From: Bacteroidota bacterium
GTDB taxonomy: Bacteria; Bacteroidota; Bacteroidia; NS11-12g; UBA9320
Length of the DNA: 64,000 nt
Direction: 5' to 3'
Assembly: GCA_013359235.1 (NCBI GenBank)
Contig: JABWCE010000003.1
Span: 116,345-180,344, forward strand
Part shown: in pieces, positions 8,636-18,952 of the stretch
Numbering within the stretch: the stretch's first letter is position 1
Layout of the letters: every line of letters begins with the position of its first letter
The notes under the pieces: model-generated
What the model saw: only the letters and a program-made list of their open reading frames with translations
What the model was told of the DNA's origin: nothing
Databases searched by the model: none
Program-made: the position numbers and the translations under genes

Positions 8636-10903
8636 ATGTTTGATTTAGATGTAATAAAAGCAGTATATTCAAAAATTGCACAACGCCTTGAACAAGCCCG
8701 CAAAACAGTTAATTCACCACTTACACTTACCGAAAAAATTTTATATTCACATCTTTGGGAAAATGATTTAAACAAAGGGTTTGAACGAGGTATTAGTTAT
8801 GTTGACTTTGCCCCAGATAGAGTAGCCATGCAAGATGCTACGGCACAAATGGCACTTTTGCAGTTTATGCAAGCAGGAAGACCAAAAGTTGCTGTACCTT
8901 CAACCGTTCACTGCGACCATTTAATTCTTGCAAAAGACGGTGCTGCTCAAGATTTAGCAAATTCAAAAAATTCAAACAAAGAAGTTTTTGATTTTCTTTC
9001 GTCAGTTTCAAACAAATACGGAATAGGTTTTTGGAAGCCCGGTGCAGGAATTATTCATCAAGTAATACTTGAAAATTATGCTTTTCCGGGTGGTATGATG
9101 ATAGGAACTGATAGCCATACAGTAAATGCAGGCGGGCTTGGGATGATTGCAATTGGTGTTGGCGGGGCTGATGCTTGCGATGTAATGGCTGGTTTACCAT
9201 GGGAATTGAAATTTCCAAAAATTATAGGTGTAAAACTTAACGGAAAGCTCAGCGGATGGGCATCTGCCAAAGATGTTATTTTAAAACTTGCAGGTATTCT
9301 TACAGTAAAAGGTGGTACTGGTTACATAATTGAATATTTTGGTGAAGGTGCTACAAGTCTTTCTTGCACAGGAAAAGGCACAATTTGCAATATGGGAGCA
9401 GAAATTGGAGCAACTACTTCAGTTTTTGGTTACGACGAATCAATGAGAAAATATCTGATTTCGACAGGAAGGCAAAATCTTGTAACAGAAGCAGACAAAA
9501 TAAGCCAACATCTTACAGCCGATAGCGAAGTTTATGAAAATCCCAAAAAATATTTTGACCAACTTATTGAAATTAATCTATCAGAACTTGAGCCTCACAT
9601 TAACGGACCTTTTACACCAGATGCAGCATGGGAAATTTCAAAATTTGCTGATGCTGTTAAACAAAACGGTTGGCCCGCTAAACTTGATGTTGGGTTAATT
9701 GGTTCATGTACTAATTCTTCTTACGAAGATATTTCGAGAGCCGCCTCAGTTGCACAACAAGCTATGAAAAACGGAATAAAAGCAAAATCAGAATTTACAA
9801 TTACTCCGGGCTCTGAACAGGTGAGATATACCGTAGAAAGAGACGGATATTTGTCTTTATTCGAAAATATGGGTGGTGTAATACTTGCTAATGCCTGCGG
9901 ACCATGTATTGGTCAATGGTCAAGAAAAACTGATGACCCCAATAGAAAAAATTCAATTATAACATCTTTCAACCGCAATTTTGCAAAAAGAAATGATGGA
10001 AATCCAAATACTCATGCTTTTGTAGCTTCACCCGAAATAGTTACTGCTTTGGCAATAGCCGGAGATATAACTTTTAATCCTTTAAAAGATTTTTTAACAA
10101 ACGATAAAGGCGAAAAAATAAAACTTAGCGAACCCGAAGGCATTGAATTACCATTAAAGGGTTTTGAAGTTAAAGATGCAGGATATCAGGCTCCTGCCGA
10201 AGAAGGTAGCAATATTCAGATACTTGTATCGCCTGATAGTAACAGACTACAACTTTTAGAACCATTTCAAGCATGGGAAGGTACAAACCTTACTGGATTA
10301 AAACTACTAATAAAAGCAAAAGGAAAATGTACTACAGACCATATTAGCATGGCCGGACCATGGCTAAAATTCAGAGGTCACTTGGATAATATTAGCAATA
10401 ATATGCTTATAGGAGCTGTAAATTATTTTAATGAAAAAACCGACTCGGTTAAAAATCAGTTAAACGGACAATACGACTCTGTTCCTGCTGTACAACGCCA
10501 TTACAAAACAAACGGTATAGGTACTATAGTAGTTGGTGATGAAAACTACGGAGAAGGTTCGTCAAGAGAACATGCGGCAATGGAACCACGTCATCTTGGA
10601 GTAAGAGTAATTCTTACAAAATCTTTTGCAAGAATTCATGAAACAAACCTTAAAAAACAAGGGATGTTAGCACTTACGTTTGCCAACAAAAGCGATTATG
10701 ACTTGATAGAAGAAGATGACACTTTTGATTTGAACGGTTTAACGGACTTTAAACCTGGAACACCACTTGAACTTATTGCATATCATAAAAACAATACACA
10801 AAATACAATTTTATGCAATCATACATATAACGAACATCAAATTGAATGGTTCAAAGCAGGCGGGGCTTTAAACATAATAAGAAAACAACTTGCTGGCAAA
10901 TAA
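8636..10903 (+). CDS. acn: aconitate hydratase (mitochondrial-type)
   Basis: TCA-cycle enzyme interconverting citrate and isocitrate through cis-aconitate using a [4Fe-4S] cluster. The 755 residues match the mitochondrial-type aconitase common in Bacteroidota. Cluster cysteines are visible in [12 protein letters not shown] (about 358) and [10 protein letters not shown] (about 420 and 423). Substrate motifs include [11 protein letters not shown] near residue 160 and the C-terminal swivel domain [19 protein letters not shown] with [20 protein letters not shown]. The reading frame extends 27 codons upstream, but homology starts at [11 protein letters not shown] and a promoter box lies inside the extension, so the ATG at 8636 is chosen. 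Confidence 0.97.
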   Translation: MFDLDVIKAVYSKIAQRLEQARKTVNSPLTLTEKILYSHLWENDLNKGFERGISYVDFAPDRVAMQDATAQMALLQFMQAGRPKVAVPSTVHCDHLILAKDGAAQDLANSKNSNKEVFDFLSSVSNKYGIGFWKPGAGIIHQVILENYAFPGGMMIGTDSHTVNAGGLGMIAIGVGGADACDVMAGLPWELKFPKIIGVKLNGKLSGWASAKDVILKLAGILTVKGGTGYIIEYFGEGATSLSCTGKGTICNMGAEIGATTSVFGYDESMRKYLISTGRQNLVTEADKISQHLTADSEVYENPKKYFDQLIEINLSELEPHINGPFTPDAAWEISKFADAVKQNGWPAKLDVGLIGSCTNSSYEDISRAASVAQQAMKNGIKAKSEFTITPGSEQVRYTVERDGYLSLFENMGGVILANACGPCIGQWSRKTDDPNRKNSIITSFNRNFAKRNDGNPNTHAFVASPEIVTALAIAGDITFNPLKDFLTNDKGEKIKLSEPEGIELPLKGFEVKDAGYQAPAEEGSNIQILVSPDSNRLQLLEPFQAWEGTNLTGLKLLIKAKGKCTTDHISMAGPWLKFRGHLDNISNNMLIGAVNYFNEKTDSVKNQLNGQYDSVPAVQRHYKTNGIGTIVVGDENYGEGSSREHAAMEPRHLGVRVILTKSFARIHETNLKKQGMLALTFANKSDYDLIEEDDTFDLNGLTDFKPGTPLELIAYHKNNTQNTILCNHTYNEHQIEWFKAGGALNIIRKQLAGK

Positions 10904-10917
10904 AACAGAATTATTTC

Positions 10918-10948
10918 CACAATAAAACAAAATTGTGAAAAGTTTTAT
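10918..10948 (+). terminator. possible weak terminator after aconitase
   Basis: CACAAT (10918-10923) pairs with ATTGTG (10932-10937) around an 8-nt loop, followed by AAAAGTTTTATTTTT. It is a short A/T-rich stem with an interrupted T-tract, located 14 nt after the stop codon. Confidence 0.35.
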
Positions 10949-10972
10949 TTTTAAAATTACTATTCTTCAATA

Positions 10973-10980
10973 TAGCTTTG
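10973..10980 (+). promoter_or_regulatory. -7 promoter box of the coiled-coil protein gene
   Basis: TAGCTTTG matches TAnnTTTG and ends 27 nt before the ATG at 11008. No clear -33 element is seen. Confidence 0.4.
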
Positions 10981-11007
10981 AAACAATTTTTAAAATTATA
11001 TTAATGT

Positions 11008-11964
11008 ATGTTACCTCCTGAAGAGCAAATAGCAAAAGATAAAAAGACAAAAACTTATTTAATAGTAATAATTGTAATTCTTTTTTTAATCAATTTCGGT
11101 TTGTTATACAATTTGATAAGCAAAGACAAAATACTTGTAACAACCGAAACAAAGCTTGACAATACACAAAAAGAAAAAGAAAACCTCGATAAAATGCTTG
11201 ACGAAACAGAAAATATGCTTTTGGATTACAAAGGCAAAAATTCTCAATTAGATAGCATTATTGATGTGAAAAACGATGAGATAGCATTTAAAGTTTCACA
11301 AATAAGAAAAATGCTATCAGAAGGAAATCTCACAAAATCACAATTAGAAACCGCAAGGCAGGAAATTGCCAAGCTAAAGGTAAAAATTATGCGTGATACT
11401 TATGTTATTGATTCATTATCACGAGAAAACATAACATTAAAAGTCGAAAACACATCACTTGCTGGAGAAAACGAAACTGTAAAAAAAGAAGTTGAAAATC
11501 AAAAATCAATAAATACATCACTTACCGAGCAAAACCAAAAATTGAGCGAAAAGGTTAAAATAGCTTCTAAACTCACAGCCACCAATATAAAAGTTGAAGG
11601 TATAATGATGAAAGGCAATAGAGAAAAAGAAAAAAGCAAATTAAGCAAAATAGACAAAATAAAAGTAGTATTTACTATTTCTAAAAACGAAATTGCCGAT
11701 GCTGGTCAAAAAGTTATATACCTTCGTCTTATAGGACCAAATGGTTCTACAGTTGCCAATCAAAGTGCAGGTTCGGGTATATTTGAAATAGATGGCGAAA
11801 GTATGCAATACACATCAAAAGCTACAGTTTTATTCAACAATATGATAGGAAGCCCGGCAACCATTTATTTTGAAAAAATACCAGGAATGTCATCGGGTGT
11901 TTATAGAGCTATATTGTATTGCGATGGTTTTGTGATGGGTGAAGGCAGCCTGAAGTTGAAATAA
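11008..11964 (+). CDS. membrane-anchored coiled-coil protein of unknown function
   Basis: A 318-residue protein with a short cytoplasmic N-terminus (LPPEEQIAKDKKTKTY), one transmembrane helix at about 17-37 (LIVIIVILFLINFGLLYNLI), a long predicted coiled coil (about 45-185, rich in K/E/L/T heptads), and a C-terminal beta domain from about 195 (TNIKVEGIMMKGNREKEKSK, VVFTISKNEIADAGQKVIYL, GVYRAILYCDGF). This single-pass, coiled-coil, beta-domain arrangement recurs in Bacteroidota but has no assigned function that I recognise. It would sit in the inner membrane with the coil in the periplasm. Confidence 0.75.
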   Translation: MLPPEEQIAKDKKTKTYLIVIIVILFLINFGLLYNLISKDKILVTTETKLDNTQKEKENLDKMLDETENMLLDYKGKNSQLDSIIDVKNDEIAFKVSQIRKMLSEGNLTKSQLETARQEIAKLKVKIMRDTYVIDSLSRENITLKVENTSLAGENETVKKEVENQKSINTSLTEQNQKLSEKVKIASKLTATNIKVEGIMMKGNREKEKSKLSKIDKIKVVFTISKNEIADAGQKVIYLRLIGPNGSTVANQSAGSGIFEIDGESMQYTSKATVLFNNMIGSPATIYFEKIPGMSSGVYRAILYCDGFVMGEGSLKLK

Positions 11965-12052
11965 TAATAAGCATAGTTTAAAATTTTGCTTATAAGATTA
12001 TTTTGAATAAACAGCAAATAAGGAACTTCCAAAAAGCAAATTCAATAGAAAT

Positions 12053-15000
12053 ATGCATCAAAAAAGTATAGGATTGATAGAATCTTACTTTAAAAAAGTC
12101 AAAACTGCTAATAAGGAGTTGACAAAAAAAGAGGCATTCAAGGATTTGTTAAATAGACTATATGCAGGAGATAAGGAAATTGAAAAAATCATTGATTCTA
12201 TTAGTGCCGGTGCTGAGCATACAGTAATAAATATACCACGAAAAGATAAGTTGCATAGAGGAAGTGCCGATACTTTATACAATAAAATCATAATTGAATT
12301 TGAAAACGACCTCAAAACAAGCTTGAAACATGCCAAAGAACAATTGGCAGGATATCTCTTAGGCCAGTTCAAAAGTGGGGAAGGATATAACTATACGCTT
12401 ATAGTTTCAGATTGTATAAATTGGAAAGTTTTTGCACCCGATGTTTCACAACTCGAAGTTCTAGAAAGTTTGAAAGAAGATGAACTTATTTTAAATGAAG
12501 TTTCATCAGCTTCTTTCAAACTTACAGAAAATAATGCAGAAGATTTTTTTTACTGGATAGATCGCTTTCTTTTCAAAGAGGAAAAACAAAAAGCTACACT
12601 CAAACGCATCGAAGAATCATTTGGATATCAAAGTCATGTTTTTATTGAATCATTTCGTAACTTAACAAAACATTTTAATGAAGCAAAAAAATATGGTGAT
12701 GTACAAGTTTCATTTGAGCAATGGAAAAAGTTTTTATCAATTGCCTATGGCACATTTGATGCAAGCGAAAGCAATTTTCTAATTCACACATATCTAAGTG
12801 CTTTTTCAAAAATGTTAGCGTATTCTGTTGTGAGCAATGACGACTATATTGAAGAAGATGAACTAAAGGGCATAATTATCGGAAGTATTTTCAGCAAACA
12901 CAATATTCAAAATTTTATTGACAACGATTTTTTTCACTGGATTGGAAGCGAAAGAAATTTCAGAGGGTTAAAAAAAGTTTTTCGTCTTATAGCACAAGAA
13001 ATTTCTACTTACGATTTCAATAAAGTTGATGAAGATATTCTCAAGGGAGTTTATCAAGAATTGATTGACCTTGATACAAGACACGCTCTTGGCGAATATT
13101 ATACTCCCGATTGGCTTTGCGAAAAAATTGTAAACGAATTTGAGTTTAAAACTACTGATAAAATATTAGACCCCGCATGTGGCAGTGGCTCTTTTTTACG
13201 TGCCGCCATACACCGCATCAAAGAATTGAACCCGCAAATTTCAGTCGAAGAACTTAACAACAACATATACGGTATTGATATTCATCCTTTGAGTGTGCAA
13301 ATTGCTAAAACTACTATGCTTCTTGCTTTGGGTAAAGAAATAACAAAAGCCAGAAAACCTATTCATATTAATATCATTTTAGCAAACACTTTACTTGCCC
13401 CCGAAGGTGTGAAAAATCTTTTTGGTGATGAGTTTATAATGCAAATTGACAAGGAAAAGCTTTGGCTAAACACACAAGTTTTTGAAGATGTACAGTTATT
13501 TGACCAAGCACTTGATGTTTGTGAAGATTTAGCAGAGCAAACTATGAATATGAAATTAGAATCTAAAAAAACTTTTGAAAATAATTTGCGACAACGATAT
13601 AAAAATGGAGGCTTGGTCTCTCAAGTTATAAACAGCTTCTATAAAATTTATGAATCTCTAAAGAAAGTAAAAGAAAACGGTAGAGATAGTATATGGAAAT
13701 TTATTGTTCAAAATCTTTACAAACCCTATTTTTTTAATAAAAAATTTGATTATGTAATAGGCAATCCGCCTTGGTTTACTTATAGTTCAATTAAAAATGA
13801 AGAATATCAAAACCAATTAAGTCAACTTGCTATCGATTACAGAGTTAAACCAATATCTTCTAAGAACTTTCCACATTTAGAAATTGCTGCAATTTTTATG
13901 AGTTATTGTAGCAGCTACTTCTTAAAAGAAAATGGAAAAATTGCCTTCGTATTGCCAAGAAGTTTTTTAAGTGCCGACCACCACGATAATACACGAAAGG
14001 GTATTGCAAAAGGATTTAAACTTACTCAACTATGGGATTTGATGAAGGTTTCACCTCTTTTCAGAATTCCGAGCTGTGTTTTTTTTGCAGAAAAATTTGA
14101 AGCTAAAAAAAAATCAACAAAACACGGAATTAATGGTGTTTCGTTTGCAGGAAGATTACCTTCTCACAATTGCAACCTATCAACTGCAAATCCAAGATTA
14201 AAAGAAGAAAAAAACAAATGGTTTTACATTAAACAGGGTAAATCAACTGCATTTAGTACACAAAAAAACTTATTACAAACTAATGTAAATCCATACAAGT
14301 CACTATTTAAACAAGGTGCAACAATTGTCCCCCGTGCATTTTATTTTATTCAACTCACACAGGATTTTCCCGATGACTGGGACAGCAGAATAATAAATTT
14401 TAAAACTTCTGACGATATACAGAAAGACGCAAAATCACCTTGGAAAGGAATGAGTTTTGAAGGAAAGATTGAAAGTAGGTTTGTTTTTAGAACTGCACTA
14501 TCCAAAAGTATCTTGCCTTTTGCATTACATGAGCCTGATTTAGTAATACTACCTGTAAGCATTGAATCAAATGAATACAATGAAAAAAAAATAAAGCTAC
14601 ATACTGCAAAAGAACTATTACAAGAAGGATATAGCTATGCATCCAAATGGTTTAGCAATGCTGAACGAATTTGGAATATGTTGAAAACTGAAAAATCAAA
14701 ATCAATGACAAACATTAACCGTCTTGACTTTCAAAGAGGAATTACAGAGCAAAATTTAAACGCTCCATATTTAGTACTTTATAATGCTTCTGCTAAAAAT
14801 GCAAATGCTACAATTGTGAAACGCGAACATTTTGATCTTGAATTTATAGTTGAAAGCGTTTCATATGTATTTTATACTGACAAATTAAATGAGGCATATT
14901 ATTTAACAGCCATACTGAACTCAACAACTCCAAACTTGATGATGAAAGATTTTCAAGCAAGAGGTTTATTTGGGGTAAGACATGTTCACAAAAAAATTCT

Positions 15001-15232
15001 TGACATTTATTTTCCTAAGTTTAATGATAATGATGAAATTCATTTACAATTAGCAAAACTAAGCAAAACTGCATGTATAAAGGCTGCAGCTTTTTTAAAA
15101 ACCATTGACAAAAGCAAAAAAATTGAGGGTTTAACATTAGGTAAACTTCGCATTGATATAAAAGCAAAACTAAGTAAAGAACTAAAAGAAATTGATAATC
15201 TCGTAAACGAAATTATTAATAAAAATTCATAA
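12053..15232 (+). CDS. solitary type IIG-like restriction-modification protein (N6-adenine methylase)
   Basis: A 1059-residue single-chain protein with the layout of type IIG (Eco57I-like) enzymes. The N-terminal 150 residues include D73 followed by IIIEFENDL (79-87), a plausible but incomplete PD-(D/E)XK-type nuclease strand. The methylase core has GEYYTP (about 347), SAM motif I DPACGSGSF (about 374-382), NIYGIDIHPLSVQIAK, and catalytic motif IV NPPW (about 570), which indicates N6-adenine methylation. The C-terminal third resembles a target-recognition region (LNSTTPNLMMKDF, GVRHVHKKILDIYFP). No separate restriction, specificity, BREX or DISARM genes flank it, so recognition, methylation and perhaps cleavage lie in one polypeptide. 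Confidence 0.85.
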   Translation: MHQKSIGLIESYFKKVKTANKELTKKEAFKDLLNRLYAGDKEIEKIIDSISAGAEHTVINIPRKDKLHRGSADTLYNKIIIEFENDLKTSLKHAKEQLAGYLLGQFKSGEGYNYTLIVSDCINWKVFAPDVSQLEVLESLKEDELILNEVSSASFKLTENNAEDFFYWIDRFLFKEEKQKATLKRIEESFGYQSHVFIESFRNLTKHFNEAKKYGDVQVSFEQWKKFLSIAYGTFDASESNFLIHTYLSAFSKMLAYSVVSNDDYIEEDELKGIIIGSIFSKHNIQNFIDNDFFHWIGSERNFRGLKKVFRLIAQEISTYDFNKVDEDILKGVYQELIDLDTRHALGEYYTPDWLCEKIVNEFEFKTTDKILDPACGSGSFLRAAIHRIKELNPQISVEELNNNIYGIDIHPLSVQIAKTTMLLALGKEITKARKPIHINIILANTLLAPEGVKNLFGDEFIMQIDKEKLWLNTQVFEDVQLFDQALDVCEDLAEQTMNMKLESKKTFENNLRQRYKNGGLVSQVINSFYKIYESLKKVKENGRDSIWKFIVQNLYKPYFFNKKFDYVIGNPPWFTYSSIKNEEYQNQLSQLAIDYRVKPISSKNFPHLEIAAIFMSYCSSYFLKENGKIAFVLPRSFLSADHHDNTRKGIAKGFKLTQLWDLMKVSPLFRIPSCVFFAEKFEAKKKSTKHGINGVSFAGRLPSHNCNLSTANPRLKEEKNKWFYIKQGKSTAFSTQKNLLQTNVNPYKSLFKQGATIVPRAFYFIQLTQDFPDDWDSRIINFKTSDDIQKDAKSPWKGMSFEGKIESRFVFRTALSKSILPFALHEPDLVILPVSIESNEYNEKKIKLHTAKELLQEGYSYASKWFSNAERIWNMLKTEKSKSMTNINRLDFQRGITEQNLNAPYLVLYNASAKNANATIVKREHFDLEFIVESVSYVFYTDKLNEAYYLTAILNSTTPNLMMKDFQARGLFGVRHVHKKILDIYFPKFNDNDEIHLQLAKLSKTACIKAAAFLKTIDKSKKIEGLTLGKLRIDIKAKLSKELKEIDNLVNEIINKNS

Positions 15233-15364
15233 ATAATTACAAATCCTTAAATTTTTAGTTTCAAATCTTACTAAACTAAGCTAAAAGTTACAATTTATAA
15301 AGTGGACAAGAGACAAGCAATGTTAAAAAAAACTAAATCAAATTTTTTATTGATTACTATTTAG

Positions 15365-15386
15365 AATGTATTTTGCGAAATACATT
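15365..15386 (+). promoter_or_regulatory. perfect stem-loop at the CPBP gene start
   Basis: AATGTATTT (15365-15373), loop TGCG, AAATACATT (15378-15386) form a perfect 9-bp hairpin. The loop fits the stable UNCG class. The inner 7 bp end exactly before the TTG at 15385, the preferred start codon; another candidate TTG (15373) is buried at the loop edge. See the finding on hairpins at TTG starts. Confidence 0.55.
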
Positions 15387-16320
15387 GAAAAAAATAATTT
15401 CATATCTAAAAGATTACTTTTTTATAGAGCTGAAACCGCTGTATCTATTATCAATCATGCTATTTATAGGTACATATATTTTTGCTGAATATTATTGGGG
15501 CTTAACAGACAATATAAATTTAAGTACATTTACAAAGCCAAGTTATATTGTTGCTGTAATTTTGCATTTTTTTTTCCCCTTTTCGCTTGCGTGGCTTATT
15601 TACAGCTTTTATTACAACGACTGGAAAATATGGCAAAATAATAGATTTTGGTTTTTGATAATTTTTGCTTCAACAGTGTTCAGTTTGCGGACTTTTTTGA
15701 GTTTTTTCACTTACGACATATACCGAATTTTGCCCGACGGACGTACTGAATATTTTTTATATCGTTGTGTAGCAGTTGTTTTTAGAGATTTTTTTATAAT
15801 CTTTCCGGTTTTTGTTTATTGGTGGTTTGCCGATAGAAAAACAATGCCATTGTATGGTTTTACCTTGAAAAATTACAACACTAAACCTTATCTTATAATG
15901 CTTGCAATTATGCTCCCATTGGTGGTTTTAGCCTCGTATCAAAGCGATTTTTTAAGTCAATATCCAAAAGGTTTTTCGCTTTTTCCACTCAGTTTTGATG
16001 TGGTTACTGAGAGAAAGTATTTTTTTATTTACGAATTTTTTTACGGTATTGATTTTATTTTTATCGAGTTTTTTTTTAGAGGGTTTTTACTACTTGCTTT
16101 TTACAGGCTGTTTGGTTGGGGGTGTTTGCTGCCTATGGCTTGTTTTTATGTTACAATTCACTTCGGGAAACCACTTGGCGAAACTATAAGTTCGTTTTTT
16201 GGAGGAACAATTTTGGGCATTTTGGCTATAAGAACAGGATCAATAGCTGGTGGAATAATTGTACATTTGGGTATTGCATGGCTCATGGAATTTGCTGCAT
16301 TGCTTCATAAAATGATTTAA
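15385..16320 (+). CDS. CPBP-family intramembrane protein (CAAX-protease/Abi-like)
   Basis: About 311 residues with roughly eight hydrophobic helices. The conserved CPBP block is FIEFFFRGFLLLAF, followed by FYVTIHFGKPLGE and GSIAGGIIVHLGIAWLMEF, giving the E-x3-R, F-x3-H and third-helix His positions of glutamic-type intramembrane proteases. The first Glu of the usual EE pair is Ile here, so activity is uncertain. No ATG exists near the start; TTG at 15373 or 15385 is possible. The start at 15385 (MKKIISYLKDYF) gives a normal amphipathic N-terminus and directly follows a hairpin. RecG begins 8 nt after the stop. Confidence 0.75.
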   Translation: MKKIISYLKDYFFIELKPLYLLSIMLFIGTYIFAEYYWGLTDNINLSTFTKPSYIVAVILHFFFPFSLAWLIYSFYYNDWKIWQNNRFWFLIIFASTVFSLRTFLSFFTYDIYRILPDGRTEYFLYRCVAVVFRDFFIIFPVFVYWWFADRKTMPLYGFTLKNYNTKPYLIMLAIMLPLVVLASYQSDFLSQYPKGFSLFPLSFDVVTERKYFFIYEFFYGIDFIFIEFFFRGFLLLAFYRLFGWGCLLPMACFYVTIHFGKPLGETISSFFGGTILGILAIRTGSIAGGIIVHLGIAWLMEFAALLHKMI

Positions 16321-16328
16321 AAACAAAA

Positions 16329-18428
16329 TTGGCACGTGAATTTTTACATACCGAAATAGAGTATTTAAAAGGCGTAGGTCCTTTAAAATCTGAAGTATTA
16401 AAAAAAGAATTGGGAATTTTTACGTTTGAAGATTTATTAAATCATTATCCCTACCGATACATTGACCGAACAAAAATTTATACTATTTCTGAAATAAATG
16501 AAGACATGCCTTTTGTGCAGCTAAAAGGTCAGATTTCGGGAATTAAAGAAATTGGAGTGGGCAAAAATAAAAGACTTACAGCCGTTTTTAAAGATTATAC
16601 CGGAGCAATAGACTTAGTATGGTTTCAACATATTAAATGGATTATTAAAACAATAGAACCCGAAAAAACGTGTATAATTTTCGGAAAGCCTGCATTGTTT
16701 AACCGCACTTTTAATATTGTTCACCCCGAAATAGAATGGGTTGAAGAATCAAAAAATGCATCAAAAATGCAACCTGTTTATTCTGTTACCGAAAAGCTCA
16801 AAAGTCATCATTTGGATTCAAAAGGTATTTCAAAACTTATATTAACTATACTTTCAAATCCACAATTTGCAGTTGAAGAAACTCTACCTGAATATATTTT
16901 AAACAAGAACTCACTTCAACCCAAAAAAAATGCTTATACTTTAATTCATAATCCTTCGTCAAATAGCGATTTTATTGCAGGTCAGCAAAGGTTTAAGTAC
17001 GAAGAAATGTTTTTTTTGAATATTAAAATTGCAAGTTTAAAATTAAAAAGAAATCGAATTTCAAAGGGTTTTGTTTTTAGTAAAATAGATTATTTTTTCA
17101 ATACTTTTTACAATAATTATTTACCATTTACACTTACTGATTCGCAAAAAAAAGTTTTAAAAGAAATTAGAGCCGATTTTGCAACCGGCAAACAAATGAA
17201 CCGTTTGCTGCAAGGTGATGTGGGAAGCGGAAAAACTATTGTTGCATTGCTGTCAATGCTTATAGCTATTGATAATCATACTCAAGCTGTGCTTATGGCT
17301 CCTACCGAAATTTTGGCTATTCAACATTTCGAAAATATTTCGAAAATGCTTTCGGGTATTGGTTTAAAAATAGAATTACTAACCGGTACTACTACCAAAA
17401 GCCGAAAAGAAAAAATTGTGCATTCAATTTTCGATGGTCAAACTGATATTTTAATTGGGACTCATGCTTTGATTGAAGACGATGTTGTTTTTAAAAATCT
17501 CGGCTTAGTAATAATTGACGAGCAACATAGATTTGGCGTAGCCCAGCGTGCAAAACTTTGGGACAAATACGCAACCAAGCCACATGTACTTGTAATGACT
17601 GCCACACCAATTCCTCGTACTTTGGCAATGACTGTTTACGGAGACCTCGATATTTCTAAAATTGATATGTTACCCGCAGGCCGAATTGCTATAAAAACTG
17701 TTCATCGTTACGAAAACAGGCGAGAAGAAATCTATGATTTTTTAAAAAGTCAAATAAGCATGGGAAGACAAGTGTATTATGTCTTTCCGCTGATAGAGGA
17801 ATCTGAAAAAAGTGATTTTCAAAATTTGATTGATGGTTTTGAAAACTTGAAAACAGTTTTTTCAAATAATAAATACAAGCTGGGAATGGTACATGGCAGA
17901 ATGAAAGCTAAAGAGAAAGAAACAGTGATGAATTTTTTTAAAAAGGGTCAACTTAATTTACTTGTAAGTACCACTGTTATTGAAGTTGGAGTTGATGTAC
18001 CTAATGCTACTGTAATGGTTATTGAAAATACCGAAAGGTTTGGTTTAACACAACTTCATCAATTGCGAGGCAGAGTAGGACGCGGAAAAGAACAATCATA
18101 TTGTATTTTACTTACATCGCAAAAGTTGAGCAATACTGCACGCGAAAGGATAAAAGCAATGACACAAACAACAGATGGTTTTGAAATTGCCAATCTCGAC
18201 CTTAAACTTCGTGGACCAGGCGATTTGCTTGGTGTGCGACAAAGCGGATTGCTTGATTTGAAAATTGCTGATATAGTAAAAGATGAAGAACTGCTTACAA
18301 GTACCAGAAACGATGTATTAGCAATTATGAAAAACGACCCAAATCTTAAAAATCCTGAAAACTCACCTATTCGAAACTGGCTCGAAACACTTAGAAATAT
18401 AAAAGGTGACTGGGGCAGAGTGAGTTAA
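16329..18428 (+). CDS. recG: ATP-dependent DNA helicase RecG
   Basis: Branch-migrating helicase that remodels stalled forks and Holliday-like junctions. It has 699 residues, normal for RecG. The N-terminal wedge domain begins with EYLKGVGPLKSEVL; the helicase part has Walker A GDVGSGKT (about 300), DEQH box IIDEQHRFG, TATPIPRTLAMT, and the C-terminal QLRGRVGRG and LKLRGPGDLLGVRQSG motifs. The start is TTG at 16329, eight nt after the CPBP stop. Homologous N-termini begin at this point and no in-frame ATG lies upstream, so translation is probably coupled to the CPBP gene. Confidence 0.96.
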   Translation: MAREFLHTEIEYLKGVGPLKSEVLKKELGIFTFEDLLNHYPYRYIDRTKIYTISEINEDMPFVQLKGQISGIKEIGVGKNKRLTAVFKDYTGAIDLVWFQHIKWIIKTIEPEKTCIIFGKPALFNRTFNIVHPEIEWVEESKNASKMQPVYSVTEKLKSHHLDSKGISKLILTILSNPQFAVEETLPEYILNKNSLQPKKNAYTLIHNPSSNSDFIAGQQRFKYEEMFFLNIKIASLKLKRNRISKGFVFSKIDYFFNTFYNNYLPFTLTDSQKKVLKEIRADFATGKQMNRLLQGDVGSGKTIVALLSMLIAIDNHTQAVLMAPTEILAIQHFENISKMLSGIGLKIELLTGTTTKSRKEKIVHSIFDGQTDILIGTHALIEDDVVFKNLGLVIIDEQHRFGVAQRAKLWDKYATKPHVLVMTATPIPRTLAMTVYGDLDISKIDMLPAGRIAIKTVHRYENRREEIYDFLKSQISMGRQVYYVFPLIEESEKSDFQNLIDGFENLKTVFSNNKYKLGMVHGRMKAKEKETVMNFFKKGQLNLLVSTTVIEVGVDVPNATVMVIENTERFGLTQLHQLRGRVGRGKEQSYCILLTSQKLSNTARERIKAMTQTTDGFEIANLDLKLRGPGDLLGVRQSGLLDLKIADIVKDEELLTSTRNDVLAIMKNDPNLKNPENSPIRNWLETLRNIKGDWGRVS

Positions 18429-18496
18429 ACTTAATGTTTTACCAATTAAAAGCTATTATATAATCTTATTTTACAAATTTCAAGACTTTTTTGGGG

Positions 18497-18946
18497 TTAT
18501 GAATCTTTTATATCAGGCTCTACTAATCTGATAAGTTTATCTAATGAATCCTGCCATCCCAAGTAGCACAATTCTAAAGGAATTACTTCAGGTATTCCCT
18601 CCTGTAAAATTGTAAGTTCAGTGCCACAAATTACTTTTTTAAACCTAAAAGTTGTTACCATTGTACCTTGCAAAGCAGCAGCATCAAATTTATCCGTAAC
18701 TTTAATTAATTCATTTGGTATAATTTCTAAATACTGTCCTCCAAACGCATTACCATTGCCTGTCGAAAAATTTTTGAATTCCATTTTAAAACTGCCGCCA
18801 ACTCTAAAATCCATTTGGTGAACAATACCAATAAATCCATAAGGTGGAATCCACGCTTCGTAAGCCTTAGTATCGGTAAATGCCCTGAATACCTTTTCGG
18901 GGGCAGCTTTTATTACTCTCTGAAGTGAAATGCTGTTATTTGACAT
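18497..18946 (-). CDS. SRPBCC-domain protein (AHSA1-like)
   Basis: A 149-residue START/Bet v 1-type small-ligand or chaperone-cofactor domain of the activator-of-Hsp90-ATPase (AHSA1-like) group. Typical marks are the first strand SLQRVIKAAPEKVFRAFTD, the motif KAYEAWIPPYGF, FRVGGSFKMEF, and the C-terminal helix GWQDSLDKLIRLVEP. The ligand is unknown. It begins 6 nt after the stop of the large T9SS gene on the same strand and is likely co-transcribed, although the two have no obvious functional link. Confidence 0.85.
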   Translation of the reverse strand: MSNNSISLQRVIKAAPEKVFRAFTDTKAYEAWIPPYGFIGIVHQMDFRVGGSFKMEFKNFSTGNGNAFGGQYLEIIPNELIKVTDKFDAAALQGTMVTTFRFKKVICGTELTILQEGIPEVIPLELCYLGWQDSLDKLIRLVEPDIKDS

Positions 18947-18952
18947 AATTGA

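Noticed and set aside
12053..15232. BREX (PglX) or DISARM (DrmMI) methylase
   Set aside because: None of the obligatory partner genes of those systems flank it; neighbours are a coiled-coil protein, a CPBP protein and recG.
15366..15450. ATG at 15366 in another frame as the CPBP start with a frameshift
   Set aside because: No second frame supports homology; the TTG starts in the correct frame give a normal protein, so no frameshift is needed.
15385..16320. Abortive-infection (Abi) defence gene beside the restriction-modification gene
   Set aside because: CPBP proteins are mostly housekeeping membrane proteins, and this one is tightly coupled to recG rather than to the methylase.
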